12,614 nucleotides of DNA from Methanoregula sp. (GTDB taxonomy: Archaea > Halobacteriota > Methanomicrobia > Methanomicrobiales > Methanospirillaceae). The stretch lies in the NCBI GenBank assembly GCA_026394635.1, contig JAPKXV010000230.1:1-12614 (forward strand), read 5' to 3'. Both the position numbers and the translations under genes were made by a program. The notes under the pieces are model-generated. The model did no database searches. It was not told the DNA's origin and worked only from the letters and a program-made list of their open reading frames with translations. Shown in pieces: positions 1 through 7,022 of this stretch (the stretch's first letter is position 1; each line of letters starts with the position of its first letter).

Positions 1-251
1 GCACCCTTCCGCCGCCCGGGCCCTTTGCAATGCCCGTATGAACGTTTTGCAATCTTTGCCCGTGCCCTGCCGCGGCTTACACCGGTTTTCTGGCGCGCTT
101 TGATTGCGCCGTCGGTGACAAGTCCCCGTAAGTCATCGCGCGATATGGCGTTTTCAATATCTGATAATCGCTCTGGATTAAACCATACACGGTTCACGCC
201 GCACTTGAGGATTGCAGCGGCGATTCGCTTCTGACCGGCAAGGTCACTCAT
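1..251 (-). CDS. rpl19e: Ribosomal protein eL19, partial (C-terminus outside window)
   Basis: Large-subunit protein eL19, which binds 23S rRNA and in archaea and eukaryotes helps form an intersubunit bridge through its long C-terminal helix. The 83 residues in the window start MSDLAGQKRIAAAILKCG and include RVWFNPE and a basic linker (KTGVSRGRARAKI, then GPGRRKG), all typical of the N-terminal half of the family (about 150 aa). The frame is open at base 1, so the rest lies to the left of the window. The ATG at 249-251 overlaps the eL32 stop codon by 8 bases, which implies coupled translation. Confidence 0.95.
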   Translation of the reverse strand, partial: MSDLAGQKRIAAAILKCGVNRVWFNPERLSDIENAISRDDLRGLVTDGAIKARQKTGVSRGRARAKIAKRSYGHCKGPGRRKG

Positions 252-1005
252 TGTCCTTCACCCCTGAACTGGTCTTTTTCCGGGGTTTGGTTGCCGGTTT
301 TGGTGCAGTCTTTGGTTTTGTCTTTGTCTCTTTTGCTGACTCGGACTTTGGTTTTGAGGATTTTTTGGGTTTTTTCTCTGGCGTGGCTTCTGCCTTTGCT
401 TTCTGCGCCTTGGGCTTTTGTGTCTTCTTTGGTTTTTCTTCTACCGGCTCGGATTTTACCGTCTTCTTTGAAACGGGTTTTGCCGGTATTTTCTTCTCTT
501 CCTTTGCCTTAGGTGCCTCTTTTGCTTTTTTCCTGAACTTGGATTTTGCTGTTTTCTTTTGTTCTTTCTTCTGAGGCTTCTCTTCCTTTGCCTTCGCCGG
601 TGCAGCCGGTGTCTTCTTTAAGGAGGAAGTTGTTTCCCGTGCATTGAGCACTTTCAGACCTGCGGACAGGGCTTTTTCCTGAATTCCTGCACGTTTGCGG
701 TTTCCAATCTTTGCAGCAATCCGGACTGCCTGCGTCTTTGCATCCAGTCCTTCAAGGTCATCGACGGTATATACGAGCACCTCGTAGAAGCCGCTGGGAT
801 GCATGCCGCGGACAGCGAGAGGGCTGCCAAATCCCGGTTTGGGAAGTTTGCCCTTTGCCTTTTTCTGCTCCCGCTGCTTGTTGTGCTGCCCACGGGGTTT
901 TCTCCATGAATCAGAGAGCTGGGATTTCTTGCCAAAGCCGTCGCGCTTGAATCTTGCGCCCTTCCGGGTGCGGACCTGAATCAGTCGTCTAATTTCATCT
1001 GCCAT
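244..1005 (-). CDS. rpl32e: Ribosomal protein eL32 with long basic C-terminal tail
   Basis: eL32, a 50S protein that binds 23S rRNA. Residues 1-124 are the normal core: MADEIRRLI start, RFKRDGFGKKSQLSDSWRKP, GFGSPLAVRGMHPSGF, and a final KVLNARE. Archaeal eL32 is usually about 130-150 aa, whereas this one is 253 aa. Residues about 125-253 are low-complexity Lys/Pro/Ala/Glu/Ser/Thr, a histone-H1-like composition with no predictable fold. I chose the ATG at 1005 because it is preceded by GAGGGG at about 9 bases. An in-frame TTG at 1014 would abut that motif. It lies 5 bases after uL6 and overlaps the eL19 start. The tail is clearly coding: the frame stays open through it and it ends exactly at the coupled eL19 start. 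Confidence 0.95.
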   Translation of the reverse strand: MADEIRRLIQVRTRKGARFKRDGFGKKSQLSDSWRKPRGQHNKQREQKKAKGKLPKPGFGSPLAVRGMHPSGFYEVLVYTVDDLEGLDAKTQAVRIAAKIGNRKRAGIQEKALSAGLKVLNARETTSSLKKTPAAPAKAKEEKPQKKEQKKTAKSKFRKKAKEAPKAKEEKKIPAKPVSKKTVKSEPVEEKPKKTQKPKAQKAKAEATPEKKPKKSSKPKSESAKETKTKPKTAPKPATKPRKKTSSGVKDNE

Positions 1006-1010
1006 TGGCT

Positions 1011-1535
1011 TCAACCCCTCTGAACGATAAATATGCCATCCTGGAACACCCGCGGATCGCGGTTCCGGATATGGGTAGCGTGTTCAATGTTCGCTGCTGT
1101 CGTGCCGACCAGCTCGCGGTTGATGCCGGTCAGGACGACCTCATCGCTTGCGACATTTGCCGTGACACCTGGCTCAATATTGGCATACCGTGCCTTTTTC
1201 TCACCAAGGAAATTGTTGATCTCGAGTTTGCTGCCCTGCAGTTTGAGCTGGATGGGAAAGTGGGCGTATACCACTTTCATGCGGTATTCGAATCCGCTCA
1301 GAACACCCTTGCACATATTTTTGGTATGTGCTTCAAAGGTGCCAACCATCGCCGTGATCGCTTTTTTTCCTGATTCCGTGGCGAAAACAACTTCTTTTTC
1401 GTCGCTTGTTACCGTCACCTGCGGGAACCTGACGTTTCGCTCGAGTTGTCCTTTGGGTCCTGTGATTTTGAGCAGGGGGCCATCCAGCTGCACTTTGACC
1501 CCTTCGGGGATCCTGATTTTCCGTACTGTTGTCAT
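1011..1535 (-). CDS. rpl6: Ribosomal protein uL6
   Basis: uL6 lies at the base of the factor-binding stalk of the 50S subunit and contacts the sarcin-ricin loop region. The 174 residues are full length for archaea, with two copies of the L6 fold. The C-terminal signature HIRNRDPRVFQDG is intact. The ATG at 1533-1535 follows a GAGGTGGAG ribosome binding site on the minus strand. The gap to the uS8 remnant is 9 bases. Unlike its upstream neighbour uS8, the gene shows no lesion, so the reading frame recovers here. Confidence 0.97.
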   Translation of the reverse strand: MTTVRKIRIPEGVKVQLDGPLLKITGPKGQLERNVRFPQVTVTSDEKEVVFATESGKKAITAMVGTFEAHTKNMCKGVLSGFEYRMKVVYAHFPIQLKLQGSKLEINNFLGEKKARYANIEPGVTANVASDEVVLTGINRELVGTTAANIEHATHIRNRDPRVFQDGIFIVQRG

Positions 1536-1544
1536 GGCTCCACC

Positions 1545-1728
1545 TCAATACACATACCCGAGGAGTTCCCCGCCGATACCCTCTTTTTTCGCCTGTTCGT
1601 GTGATAAGACGCCGCGCGAGGTGGAGAGCATGAGAATGCCGAAATTTTTGCCCGGCAGGTACCGTTTCTCCCAGGATTCCATTTCCTCCAGCTGTACCGA
1701 GAACCGCGGTGAGATTTGAACGTGTCAT
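1545..1728 (-). pseudogene. rps8: Ribosomal protein uS8, internally deleted and frameshifted
   Basis: uS8 binds the central domain of 16S rRNA and is a primary 30S assembly protein of about 130 aa in archaea. Here a good Shine-Dalgarno (GAGGGTGA, 6 bases before ATG at 1728) starts MTRSN, a normal uS8 N-terminus. The very next bases encode the C-terminal part in another frame: SPRFSVQLEEMESWE, YLPGKNFGILMLSTSRGV, KKEGIGGELLGYVY and stop at 1545. ATG to stop spans 184 bases instead of about 393, so roughly residues 6-74 (about 209 bases, not a multiple of 3) are missing. Translation from the ATG runs out of frame into uL6 and stops near 1333. The in-frame TGA at 1725-1727 leaves only an internal ATG at 1682 (45 aa). 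Everything retained is well conserved. Either the sequence or assembly is wrong here, or the locus is dead and another copy exists. Confidence 0.88.
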
Positions 1729-1740
1729 GTTATTTCACCC

Positions 1741-1896
1741 TCAGCTCATCTTCTTAAAGCCCATCTTCGGGGCCCATTCGCGGAAGCACTGCCTGCAGAA
1801 CATGATATAGTACCTGCGCACCAGTCCCTGTTTGCGCCCGCACATCTTGCATTCGTTCGCACCACGACCGTATTTCTTCTTTCTCTCTCCTGCCAT
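1741..1896 (-). CDS. rps14: Ribosomal protein uS14, zinc-binding type
   Basis: Small-subunit head protein uS14 of the short zinc-ribbon form. The 51 residues run from MAGERKKKYGRG to MGFKKMS. Two CxxC pairs (C16/C19 in ECKMCG and C34/C37 in FCRQCF) form the zinc site. The ATG at 1894-1896 shares its A with the uL5 stop (TGATG), a sign of translational coupling. The stop lies 12 bases before the uS8 start codon, and the end of this gene carries the uS8 Shine-Dalgarno. Confidence 0.96.
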   Translation of the reverse strand: MAGERKKKYGRGANECKMCGRKQGLVRRYYIMFCRQCFREWAPKMGFKKMS

Positions 1897-2402
1897 CAGC
1901 GCACCTCCACCTGAAAGTTCTGTTTGAGGAATTCAATTGCATCCGCTTTTTTCACACGCTGCTTTTCAGGAAGTTTTCTCTGCTCCATGCGCCTGCGGGT
2001 GATCCGTATGCCCCTTCGCTCAAGGACAACGTTGACATCCATTCCATAGATGCCGATCTGCGGGTCGTAGGACATCCCGGGGAAATCCGTGTGCTCCTCG
2101 ACACCAAACGAGAAGTTACCGCTTTTGTCGAACTGGTTTTCAAAGAGGATCCTCTCGATGATACCCAAGGATGTTTTGACAAACTCCTGCGCATGTTTTC
2201 CGCGCAGTGTCACCTTGCACCCGATTGGTGCCCCCTTCCTTACGGAAAACGCCGGCTGGGTCTTCTTTGCAATGGTCCTTACCGGGGTCTGTTTGGTGAT
2301 CGTCTTCATGATCTCTTCGGCTTTGACAAGCTTTTCACCGCTTTCGCCGACTCCCATATGGACGACAACCTTATCGACGTAGATGTCACGCATTGCGGTC
2401 AC
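1896..2402 (-). CDS. rpl5: Ribosomal protein uL5
   Basis: uL5 binds 5S rRNA in the central protuberance and contacts the P-site tRNA. The 168 residues match archaeal length. Conserved stretches include KVVVHMGVGESG (about 11-22), QTPVRTIAKKTQPAFSVRKG (about 38-57) and GIYGMDVNVVLERRG (about 117-131). The GTG at 2400-2402 overlaps the eS4 stop by 4 bases (GTGA) and has GGGGG 8 bases upstream. The ATG three codons later (2393, MRDIYVDK) is a reasonable alternative, so the exact start is uncertain by three residues. Confidence 0.95.
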   Translation of the reverse strand: MTAMRDIYVDKVVVHMGVGESGEKLVKAEEIMKTITKQTPVRTIAKKTQPAFSVRKGAPIGCKVTLRGKHAQEFVKTSLGIIERILFENQFDKSGNFSFGVEEHTDFPGMSYDPQIGIYGMDVNVVLERRGIRITRRRMEQRKLPEKQRVKKADAIEFLKQNFQVEVR

Positions 2403-3124
2403 TGTTCAATCCCCCATCGTGCCAGAGCCGGCGTCTGCCTGCCTACCATGTAGATATAGGGCATGATCGTGTCAAACCGCGTCTTGGTCGCTTCGTCCTC
2501 GAGAATAACCCTGTTTGGTACGCTGCCGGGAACCATGGTGATATCAACAATCCGGGCAACTTTTCCTGAGTGCCTGCCGCCAATCACCATTGCCATGTTA
2601 CCCACGGCAAGCGGGAAGTGGTCTACAATCTTGAACCGTGTGTCCTGCTCAAGGGAAACGACGATGGAATCGCCGGCTTTGTAGGTGTTGTCGGCGAGGA
2701 TGTTTGCGCCGTCCCTCATGTTTAACTGGACTTTTCCGCCCTTGATCACCGTTTTGTTCCTGACCTTGCATAACCGTGTCTTTGCCGCTTCCGCATCGAT
2801 CTCGATGGAGACGTGGCGACCGTCCTTGTCACGCAGGATGCGGTAATATTTCCCGATCTTCGGGAGCGCGATGATGTCAAAGATCCCGATTCCCATCTTT
2901 GGGTCTCTGCATGGCCTCCCGTTAACGATGATGTCCTTCTGGGAAAGGATCTGTTTGACCTCTTTCATGGTGCGGGCAAAACCCATCCTGTCCCGGAGCC
3001 AGACTGCTATCGGGAGTGCATTTGCATTGTGCGGCCCGGCGGATGTCTTTGTAATGAATGTATTGGTCTTTTTTGCGATATGCCACGAGTCCGGGGCATT
3101 GAGGCGCTTTAAATGGTCTGACAT
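2399..3124 (-). CDS. rps4e: Ribosomal protein eS4
   Basis: Archaeal/eukaryotic 30S protein eS4, unrelated to bacterial uS4 apart from the S4 RNA-binding fold. The 241 residues show the N-terminal eS4 segment (HLKRLNAPDSW, then AGPHNANALPI, about 4-39), an S4 domain (about 43-90, RTMKEVKQILSQKDIIVNGR) and a C-terminal KOW motif (about 171-200, GNMAMVIGGRHSGKVARIVD). The start codon overlaps the uL24 stop as TAATG. Its position between uL24 and uL5 is characteristic of the archaeal spc cluster and absent from bacteria. Confidence 0.97.
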   Translation of the reverse strand: MSDHLKRLNAPDSWHIAKKTNTFITKTSAGPHNANALPIAVWLRDRMGFARTMKEVKQILSQKDIIVNGRPCRDPKMGIGIFDIIALPKIGKYYRILRDKDGRHVSIEIDAEAAKTRLCKVRNKTVIKGGKVQLNMRDGANILADNTYKAGDSIVVSLEQDTRFKIVDHFPLAVGNMAMVIGGRHSGKVARIVDITMVPGSVPNRVILEDEATKTRFDTIMPYIYMVGRQTPALARWGIEQ

Positions 3125-3489
3125 TACTTGCCCTCCCCCAGTTTATCTTCGCGGCGTTTATCTTTCAGGTTCAGCTTCGTGATCTGTACCTTTGATGCAT
3201 CAACTACCCTGGGCACTTCAGTACCATCAGCTTTGGTTAAAGACACACCGTGGACTGTGAGTTTTGCTTTTCCGGTGTCGACTAAATCGACAACGCCCTC
3301 GTCGCCGGTATAATCCCCCCGCGTCAGTTTAACCGTATCGCCTTTGACTACACGCAGGGTCTTTTTTCCGTATCTCTCTTGTAATGCGGAGGATAACGGG
3401 GCGTTTAAGAATTTGCTCTTTTCGTGTGATGCTGCCGTGTACCGTGCCTTTCTCTGTTTTCTGGGCTGGTGACTTTCAATTCGTACCAT
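3124..3489 (-). CDS. rpl24: Ribosomal protein uL24
   Basis: uL24 is an early-binding 50S assembly protein located near the exit tunnel. The 121 residues begin MVRIESHQPRKQRKARYTA, a normal archaeal start. A KOW motif lies at about 47-72 (VVKGDTVKLTRGDYTGDEG). The open frame extends upstream, but the ATG at 3489 is chosen because GAGG precedes it by 8 bases and it falls 10 bases after the uL14 stop. The C-terminus is Lys/Arg/Glu rich and the stop overlaps the eS4 ATG. Confidence 0.97.
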   Translation of the reverse strand: MVRIESHQPRKQRKARYTAASHEKSKFLNAPLSSALQERYGKKTLRVVKGDTVKLTRGDYTGDEGVVDLVDTGKAKLTVHGVSLTKADGTEVPRVVDASKVQITKLNLKDKRREDKLGEGK

Positions 3490-3499
3490 GCTTTTTTCC

Positions 3500-3898
3500 T
3501 CACACGATGATTGTAGCCATTGAGCCAAGTTTCGGGAACCGCTCTGCCACTTCACGGGCGACCGGTCCTTTGATCTCGGTTCCTTTTGGCTCGTTCTTTT
3601 CATCCACGACCACGACTGCGTTGTCCTCAAAAGAGACCCGGAGCCCGTTTGGTCTGCGCATCTCTTTCTTCTGCCTGATAACGACAGCCCGCACGAGCTT
3701 TCGGCGCATGTCGGGTGTACCTTTCTGGACACTCACCGTGGCGAGATCCCCCAGCCCCAGCTTGGGCTGACGGCGCCTGACACCATGGTAGCCAAAGACA
3801 GAAATGATCTGCACTGTCCTGGCACCGGTATTATCGGCGCATGCAAGCCTCGTCCCTGTGGCAAGTGCACGGGGCGTCTTTGACTGCTTTGCCTTCAT
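3500..3898 (-). CDS. rpl14: Ribosomal protein uL14
   Basis: uL14 is a beta-barrel protein on the 50S interface that contacts 16S rRNA and forms the docking surface for the anti-association factor aIF6. The 132 residues start MKAKQSKTPRALATGTRL. They include ADNTGARTVQIISVFGY, GDLATVSVQKGTPDMRRK and the terminal LGSMATIIV, all family-typical. The ATG at 3896-3898 overlaps the uS17 stop (ATGA) and has GGAGGT 9 bases upstream. The longer open frame upstream only reads through uS17 out of frame. Confidence 0.97.
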   Translation of the reverse strand: MKAKQSKTPRALATGTRLACADNTGARTVQIISVFGYHGVRRRQPKLGLGDLATVSVQKGTPDMRRKLVRAVVIRQKKEMRRPNGLRVSFEDNAVVVVDEKNEPKGTEIKGPVAREVAERFPKLGSMATIIV

Positions 3899-4221
3899 TG
3901 CTGCTCTACCTCCACTACGACAAATGTCGTGCTTTTCGAGAGCGGCCGGCACTCAGCAATCTTCACCATATCGCCAACCTTTGCCTGGATGCAGGGGGGG
4001 TTGTGCGCATGGATCTTTGAGCTGCGTTTTTCGTACCGCTTGTATTTCCGGACGTAGTGCATGTAGTTACGTGCAACCACGACCGTTCCCATCATACGAT
4101 CGCTCACGACTTTACCGGTGATCACCTGGCCGCGCACCGGTAAACTGCCGTGAAACGGACAATTAACGTCCTTGCATTCCTGTTTAGGAGCCGGGACGTT
4201 CAATCCTATGTTTTGTGCCAT
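3895..4221 (-). CDS. rps17: Ribosomal protein uS17
   Basis: uS17 is a primary 16S rRNA binder with an OB fold. The 108 residues carry the archaeal N-terminal signature with Cys16, Cys21, Pro22, Phe23 and His24 (ECKDVNCPFHG) followed by the OB core (GQVITGKVVSDRMMGTVVVAR, about 31-51). The ATG at 4219-4221 lies inside the end of the Rpp29 gene (38-base overlap), with GAGG 8 bases upstream. The stop overlaps the uL14 start. Confidence 0.97.
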   Translation of the reverse strand: MAQNIGLNVPAPKQECKDVNCPFHGSLPVRGQVITGKVVSDRMMGTVVVARNYMHYVRKYKRYEKRSSKIHAHNPPCIQAKVGDMVKIAECRPLSKSTTFVVVEVEQQ

Positions 4222-4504
4222 TATGGTATCCTCTTTTGATTTGCAGGTTGATCCTCTTTTCAGGAGCCAGCGAGATTACTGATCCATCGATCTCAACAAT
4301 CCGGCCTTCTGGAAGGTTTAACCGGAATATGCTGTGCCGTTTGGGGATCTGTTTAGTCCCCTGCGCTGTCTTGACGGCAAACATATTTTTTGTTTCATCG
4401 ATGATGCATCCGTTCACCCCGATATGAGTGGGGTTGCTCGCGGCAACTACCAGAACGTCAAGCCCGATCAGTTCATGGGACAGGACATTCTGGAGAGAGA
4501 TCAT
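4184..4504 (-). CDS. rnp1: RNase P protein component 1 (Rpp29/Pop4 family)
   Basis: Protein subunit of archaeal ribonuclease P, which removes 5' leaders from pre-tRNAs; Rpp29 pairs with Rpp21. The 106 residues have an Sm-like beta-barrel pattern: HELIGLDVLVVAASNP (about 10-25), GVNGCIIDETKNMFAVKT (29-46), KQIPKRHSIFRLNLP (51-65). The ATG at 4504 overlaps the uL29 stop (ATGA), and the 3' end overlaps uS17 by 38 bases. The gene is embedded in the ribosomal operon, as in most Euryarchaeota. No aIF1 (SUI1) gene sits between uL29 and this gene, although some methanogens have one there. Confidence 0.93.
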   Translation of the reverse strand: MISLQNVLSHELIGLDVLVVAASNPTHIGVNGCIIDETKNMFAVKTAQGTKQIPKRHSIFRLNLPEGRIVEIDGSVISLAPEKRINLQIKRGYHNGTKHRIERPGS

Positions 4505-4704
4505 GCAGTTCTCCTGCGGTTATGCTCAGTCATCATGCGGGCTATCGTCCTGCGCAATTCACGGATATGCCCGGGGTTTTCCGTGGCACCCCCGGCGCTC
4601 ACCTTGCCGTAATGCTGGACGAGATCCATGCGAAGTTTCCCCATCTGTTCCTGCAGTTCGACATCGGAAAGCTGCCGGACTTCCTTCGCCCTGAATATTG
4701 CCAT
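4501..4704 (-). CDS. rpl29: Ribosomal protein uL29
   Basis: uL29 is a small helical-hairpin protein near the 50S exit tunnel, next to uL23 and the SRP docking site. The 67 residues include RAKEVRQLSDVELQEQMGKL and PGHIRELRRTIARMMT, the two family helices. The start codon overlaps the uS3 stop as TAATG, and the stop overlaps the rnp1 ATG. Confidence 0.95.
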   Translation of the reverse strand: MAIFRAKEVRQLSDVELQEQMGKLRMDLVQHYGKVSAGGATENPGHIRELRRTIARMMTEHNRRRTA

Positions 4705-5402
4705 TACTGTCCCTCCACATGATCAATATCATCGGGGAGCGCCGGTTCATTGTCCACATCATTACCGGCATTCGTTACCGTTCCCTTCTGAGCCGGTTTT
4801 GTTTTTTCCTGCACGATGACCTCAAAGTGGTCCGGAAGTTTTGCACCGGCAGGGACAATCTTAACCTGCACGCCGATAACCCCGAGCTTCTTGATTGCAA
4901 CCGCATAGCCCTTTTCGACAATGGTATTGCTCGGTTCACCGCAGTGCTTGATGTAGCCCTCGGTGAACTTCTGGGTCCGTGCACGTGCACCCGTCAGTTT
5001 GCCGGCGATGATGACCTGACACCCCAGTGCTCCGGAGTCCATGACCCGGCGCAGGATGCTGGTTCCCGCTTTACGGAAATACCAGCCGCGTTCGAGTGCG
5101 TTTGCCAGCCGTTCCGCCATGATCTGGGCGTTGAAGCTGGGATTTGCCACCTGCTGGACCTCGATCTGGGGGGACTCGATGTTGTACTTCTGGGCAAGGT
5201 CCTGAGTCAGCTGGTGGACCAGTTTGCCTCCCTTACCAATCACGATGCCGGGCTTTTCCGCGAAGATTGTCACCTGTGTTCCAAGCGGCGTTCTGGCAAT
5301 ATCCATACCACCATATCCCGCACGTTTCAGTTCCTTTCTCAGGTACTTCTCCACGCGGGCTTTCCGTACACCTTCTGTGATAAACTTCCGTTCTACTGCC
5401 AT
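4704..5402 (-). CDS. rps3: Ribosomal protein uS3
   Basis: uS3 sits at the mRNA entry tunnel of the 30S head. The 232 residues contain a type-2 KH domain with its GxxG loop (GKGG, residues 56-59, in GIVIGKGGK) and a C-terminal S3 domain (RRVMDSGALGCQVIIAGKLTG at about 118-138). The last 35 residues or so form a polar, acidic tail typical of archaeal uS3. The ATG at 5400-5402 overlaps the uL22 stop (TAATG). Confidence 0.97.
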   Translation of the reverse strand: MAVERKFITEGVRKARVEKYLRKELKRAGYGGMDIARTPLGTQVTIFAEKPGIVIGKGGKLVHQLTQDLAQKYNIESPQIEVQQVANPSFNAQIMAERLANALERGWYFRKAGTSILRRVMDSGALGCQVIIAGKLTGARARTQKFTEGYIKHCGEPSNTIVEKGYAVAIKKLGVIGVQVKIVPAGAKLPDHFEVIVQEKTKPAQKGTVTNAGNDVDNEPALPDDIDHVEGQ

Positions 5403-5866
5403 TACGCCACCTCCCTTGCTATGATCTCAATGTTCACGGATTCGCGCACCTTGGGTGTGGCGCGGCCCATGGCACGAGGAAAGAAGGCCTTCTGAGCCCG
5501 TCCGCGATTTGCCGTGACGTGAACGATCTCAAGTTTCTCTGCATCAAGCCCGAGATATTCTGCATTTTTCTTAAGAGATTCAAGGAGCCGTATGTATGCT
5601 TTTGATGCCTTGACAGGGTATCTGCCTGCATCCCAGTTACCGGGGAGCCCGCGTTTGTGCGCGACGTTCCGTGTGAAGCGCTTGAACGGGATTGCCTTTT
5701 TAAGCGCGATGACCTCGTTGAGATACGCAATCGCTTCGTTGATCTGTTTGTGCCTGATGAACCCGGCAATCTCGATCGAATGCTTTGGCGACATGTTAAG
5801 TTCGTTCGCCTTCGCTTTCGCGATGTTGTCGCCGCTAATCTTCTGTGAATAATCAATTCGTGCCAT
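5402..5866 (-). CDS. rpl22: Ribosomal protein uL22
   Basis: uL22 lines the peptide exit tunnel. The 154 residues include AKANELNMSPKHSIEIAG, the PGNWDAGRYPVKASKAYI segment characteristic of archaea and eukaryotes, and the basic RGRAQKAFFPRAMGRA hairpin region (about 121-136) expected to reach the tunnel. I chose the ATG at 5866 (MARIDYS) because GTGAT from the uS19 stop region precedes it at about 5 bases. ATG 5872 or GTG 5875 would add two or three residues. Confidence 0.95.
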   Translation of the reverse strand: MARIDYSQKISGDNIAKAKANELNMSPKHSIEIAGFIRHKQINEAIAYLNEVIALKKAIPFKRFTRNVAHKRGLPGNWDAGRYPVKASKAYIRLLESLKKNAEYLGLDAEKLEIVHVTANRGRAQKAFFPRAMGRATPKVRESVNIEIIAREVA

Positions 5867-5871
5867 GTCCA

Positions 5872-6291
5872 TCACTTCAGCGGAACGTATTTACTGCCCC
5901 TCGTTGCACCGATACCGGCGGAACCATGGGTAACCCTGTGTCTCGTTAATGCAAATTCTCCGAGGTAGTGGAAGACCGACTCGGGCTGGAACTCGACTTT
6001 TAAGAATTCCTTGCCGTTGTAGATCTCGATTGTCTTTCCAATCATTATGGGCATGACAATCATATCACGCATATGCGTCCGTACCTTTTCGTCTCCCCCA
6101 CGGATCTTTGCAAGCAACGTCTCTTCGCCGCGGGAAAGGCCTCGTGTTACCTTGCGGCGTGCACGGGCTGGCATGAGGGGGAGGAGCTCGCTTGTCCCCA
6201 TCGCTTTCAGCTCGTCGATCTTGTACCCGCGATAGGTGAACTCCTCACGCCTTCTGGGCATTCTCTTCTGTGTCTTTTTAGGTGCTGCCAT
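5872..6291 (-). CDS. rps19: Ribosomal protein uS19
   Basis: uS19 lies in the 30S head near the A-site tRNA. The 139 residues start MAAPKKTQKRMPRRREEFTYRG and end with the conserved block (from LGEFALTRHRV at 110 to ATRGSKYVPLK). ATG 6291 is preceded by AGGAAGTGAT, which nearly matches the full archaeal Shine-Dalgarno at 4 bases, so it is preferred over GTG 6300, which lies inside that site. The gap to uL2 is 5 bases. Confidence 0.96.
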   Translation of the reverse strand: MAAPKKTQKRMPRRREEFTYRGYKIDELKAMGTSELLPLMPARARRKVTRGLSRGEETLLAKIRGGDEKVRTHMRDMIVMPIMIGKTIEIYNGKEFLKVEFQPESVFHYLGEFALTRHRVTHGSAGIGATRGSKYVPLK

Positions 6292-6296
6292 ACCAA

Positions 6297-7013
6297 TCAC
6301 TTCCTGCTCTTACCTGTCCTGCGTGCAGCCACATGTCCAACAGTCCTTCCGGGTGAAGTACCTCGTGCGACCGTTTTGGGACGACCGGGATGTTGGTGAC
6401 CCCCACCACCGAACGGGTGGTCGATCACGTTCATTGCAACCCCACGTACGCGGGGCCAGTTGGACGCGGTATTTTTCATCTTGTGGTACTTGTTGCCGGC
6501 TTTTACGAACGGTTTGTCAACACGTCCCCCGCCCGCAACGATACCGATTGTCGCCCGGCACCGGGCATTGAACCATTTTGTCTTGCCGCTTGGCATCCGG
6601 ACTCCGACGCGGTCCGAGGTCTTGTCAACAACAATTGCCTGGACGCCGGTTGAGCGGACGAACTTACCGCCATCGTTCGGCCGGGATTCAATATTGCAGA
6701 TATATGATCCCGCCGGGATATTCTCAAGGGGCAGGGTGTTGCCATTCTTTACTTCAACATCCGCTCCCCATGCGACAGACGCACCGACACCAATGCCTTC
6801 TGTAATGAGCATGTATGTCTTTGTCCCGTCCTCGAGCCTGACAAGTGCTATCGGCGCATTGCGTGCCGGGTCGTGCTCGATATCGATCACCGAGCCATTA
6901 ACCGTTTTGGAGCCATCCCCGATGTGCCGAAGTTCAGCTTTATACCGGTGGGATGGTGCACGGTATGTCGGCCCTCCTTTGCCTCTGCTCTGTGTTGTAA
7001 TACGATGTCCCAT
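6297..7013 (-). CDS. rpl2: Ribosomal protein uL2
   Basis: uL2 is a core 50S protein needed for subunit association and for organising the peptidyl transferase centre. The 238 residues start MGHRITTQSRGKGGPTYRAP. The His/Gly-rich loop HPFGGGGHQHPG lies at 199-210, directly after RGVAMNVID, the segment that approaches the catalytic centre. ATG 7013 has AGGTGG 5 bases upstream. A GTG at 7022 lies inside that site and is rejected. Confidence 0.97.
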   Translation of the reverse strand: MGHRITTQSRGKGGPTYRAPSHRYKAELRHIGDGSKTVNGSVIDIEHDPARNAPIALVRLEDGTKTYMLITEGIGVGASVAWGADVEVKNGNTLPLENIPAGSYICNIESRPNDGGKFVRSTGVQAIVVDKTSDRVGVRMPSGKTKWFNARCRATIGIVAGGGRVDKPFVKAGNKYHKMKNTASNWPRVRGVAMNVIDHPFGGGGHQHPGRPKTVARGTSPGRTVGHVAARRTGKSRK

Positions 7014-7022
7014 GGTTCCCAC

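Noticed and set aside
212..574. Phe-rich hydrophobic plus-strand ORF of 120 aa
   Set aside because: It is the antisense of the Lys/Glu-rich eL32 tail: Lys and Glu codons read backwards give Phe, Leu and Ser. It has no independent evidence.
1333..1728. 131-aa minus-strand ORF starting at the uS8 ATG
   Set aside because: It has the uS8 start site, but after MTRSN it reads the uS8 and uL6 sequence out of frame. It is a by-product of the uS8 lesion, not a new gene.
3490..3732. N-terminal extension of uL24 by open frame
   Set aside because: The upstream frame only reads through uL14; the ATG at 3489 has a ribosome binding site and the normal family start.
4698..5495. 265-aa plus-strand ORF
   Set aside because: Antisense to uS3 and uL29, with no recognisable family; uS3 is certain on the other strand.
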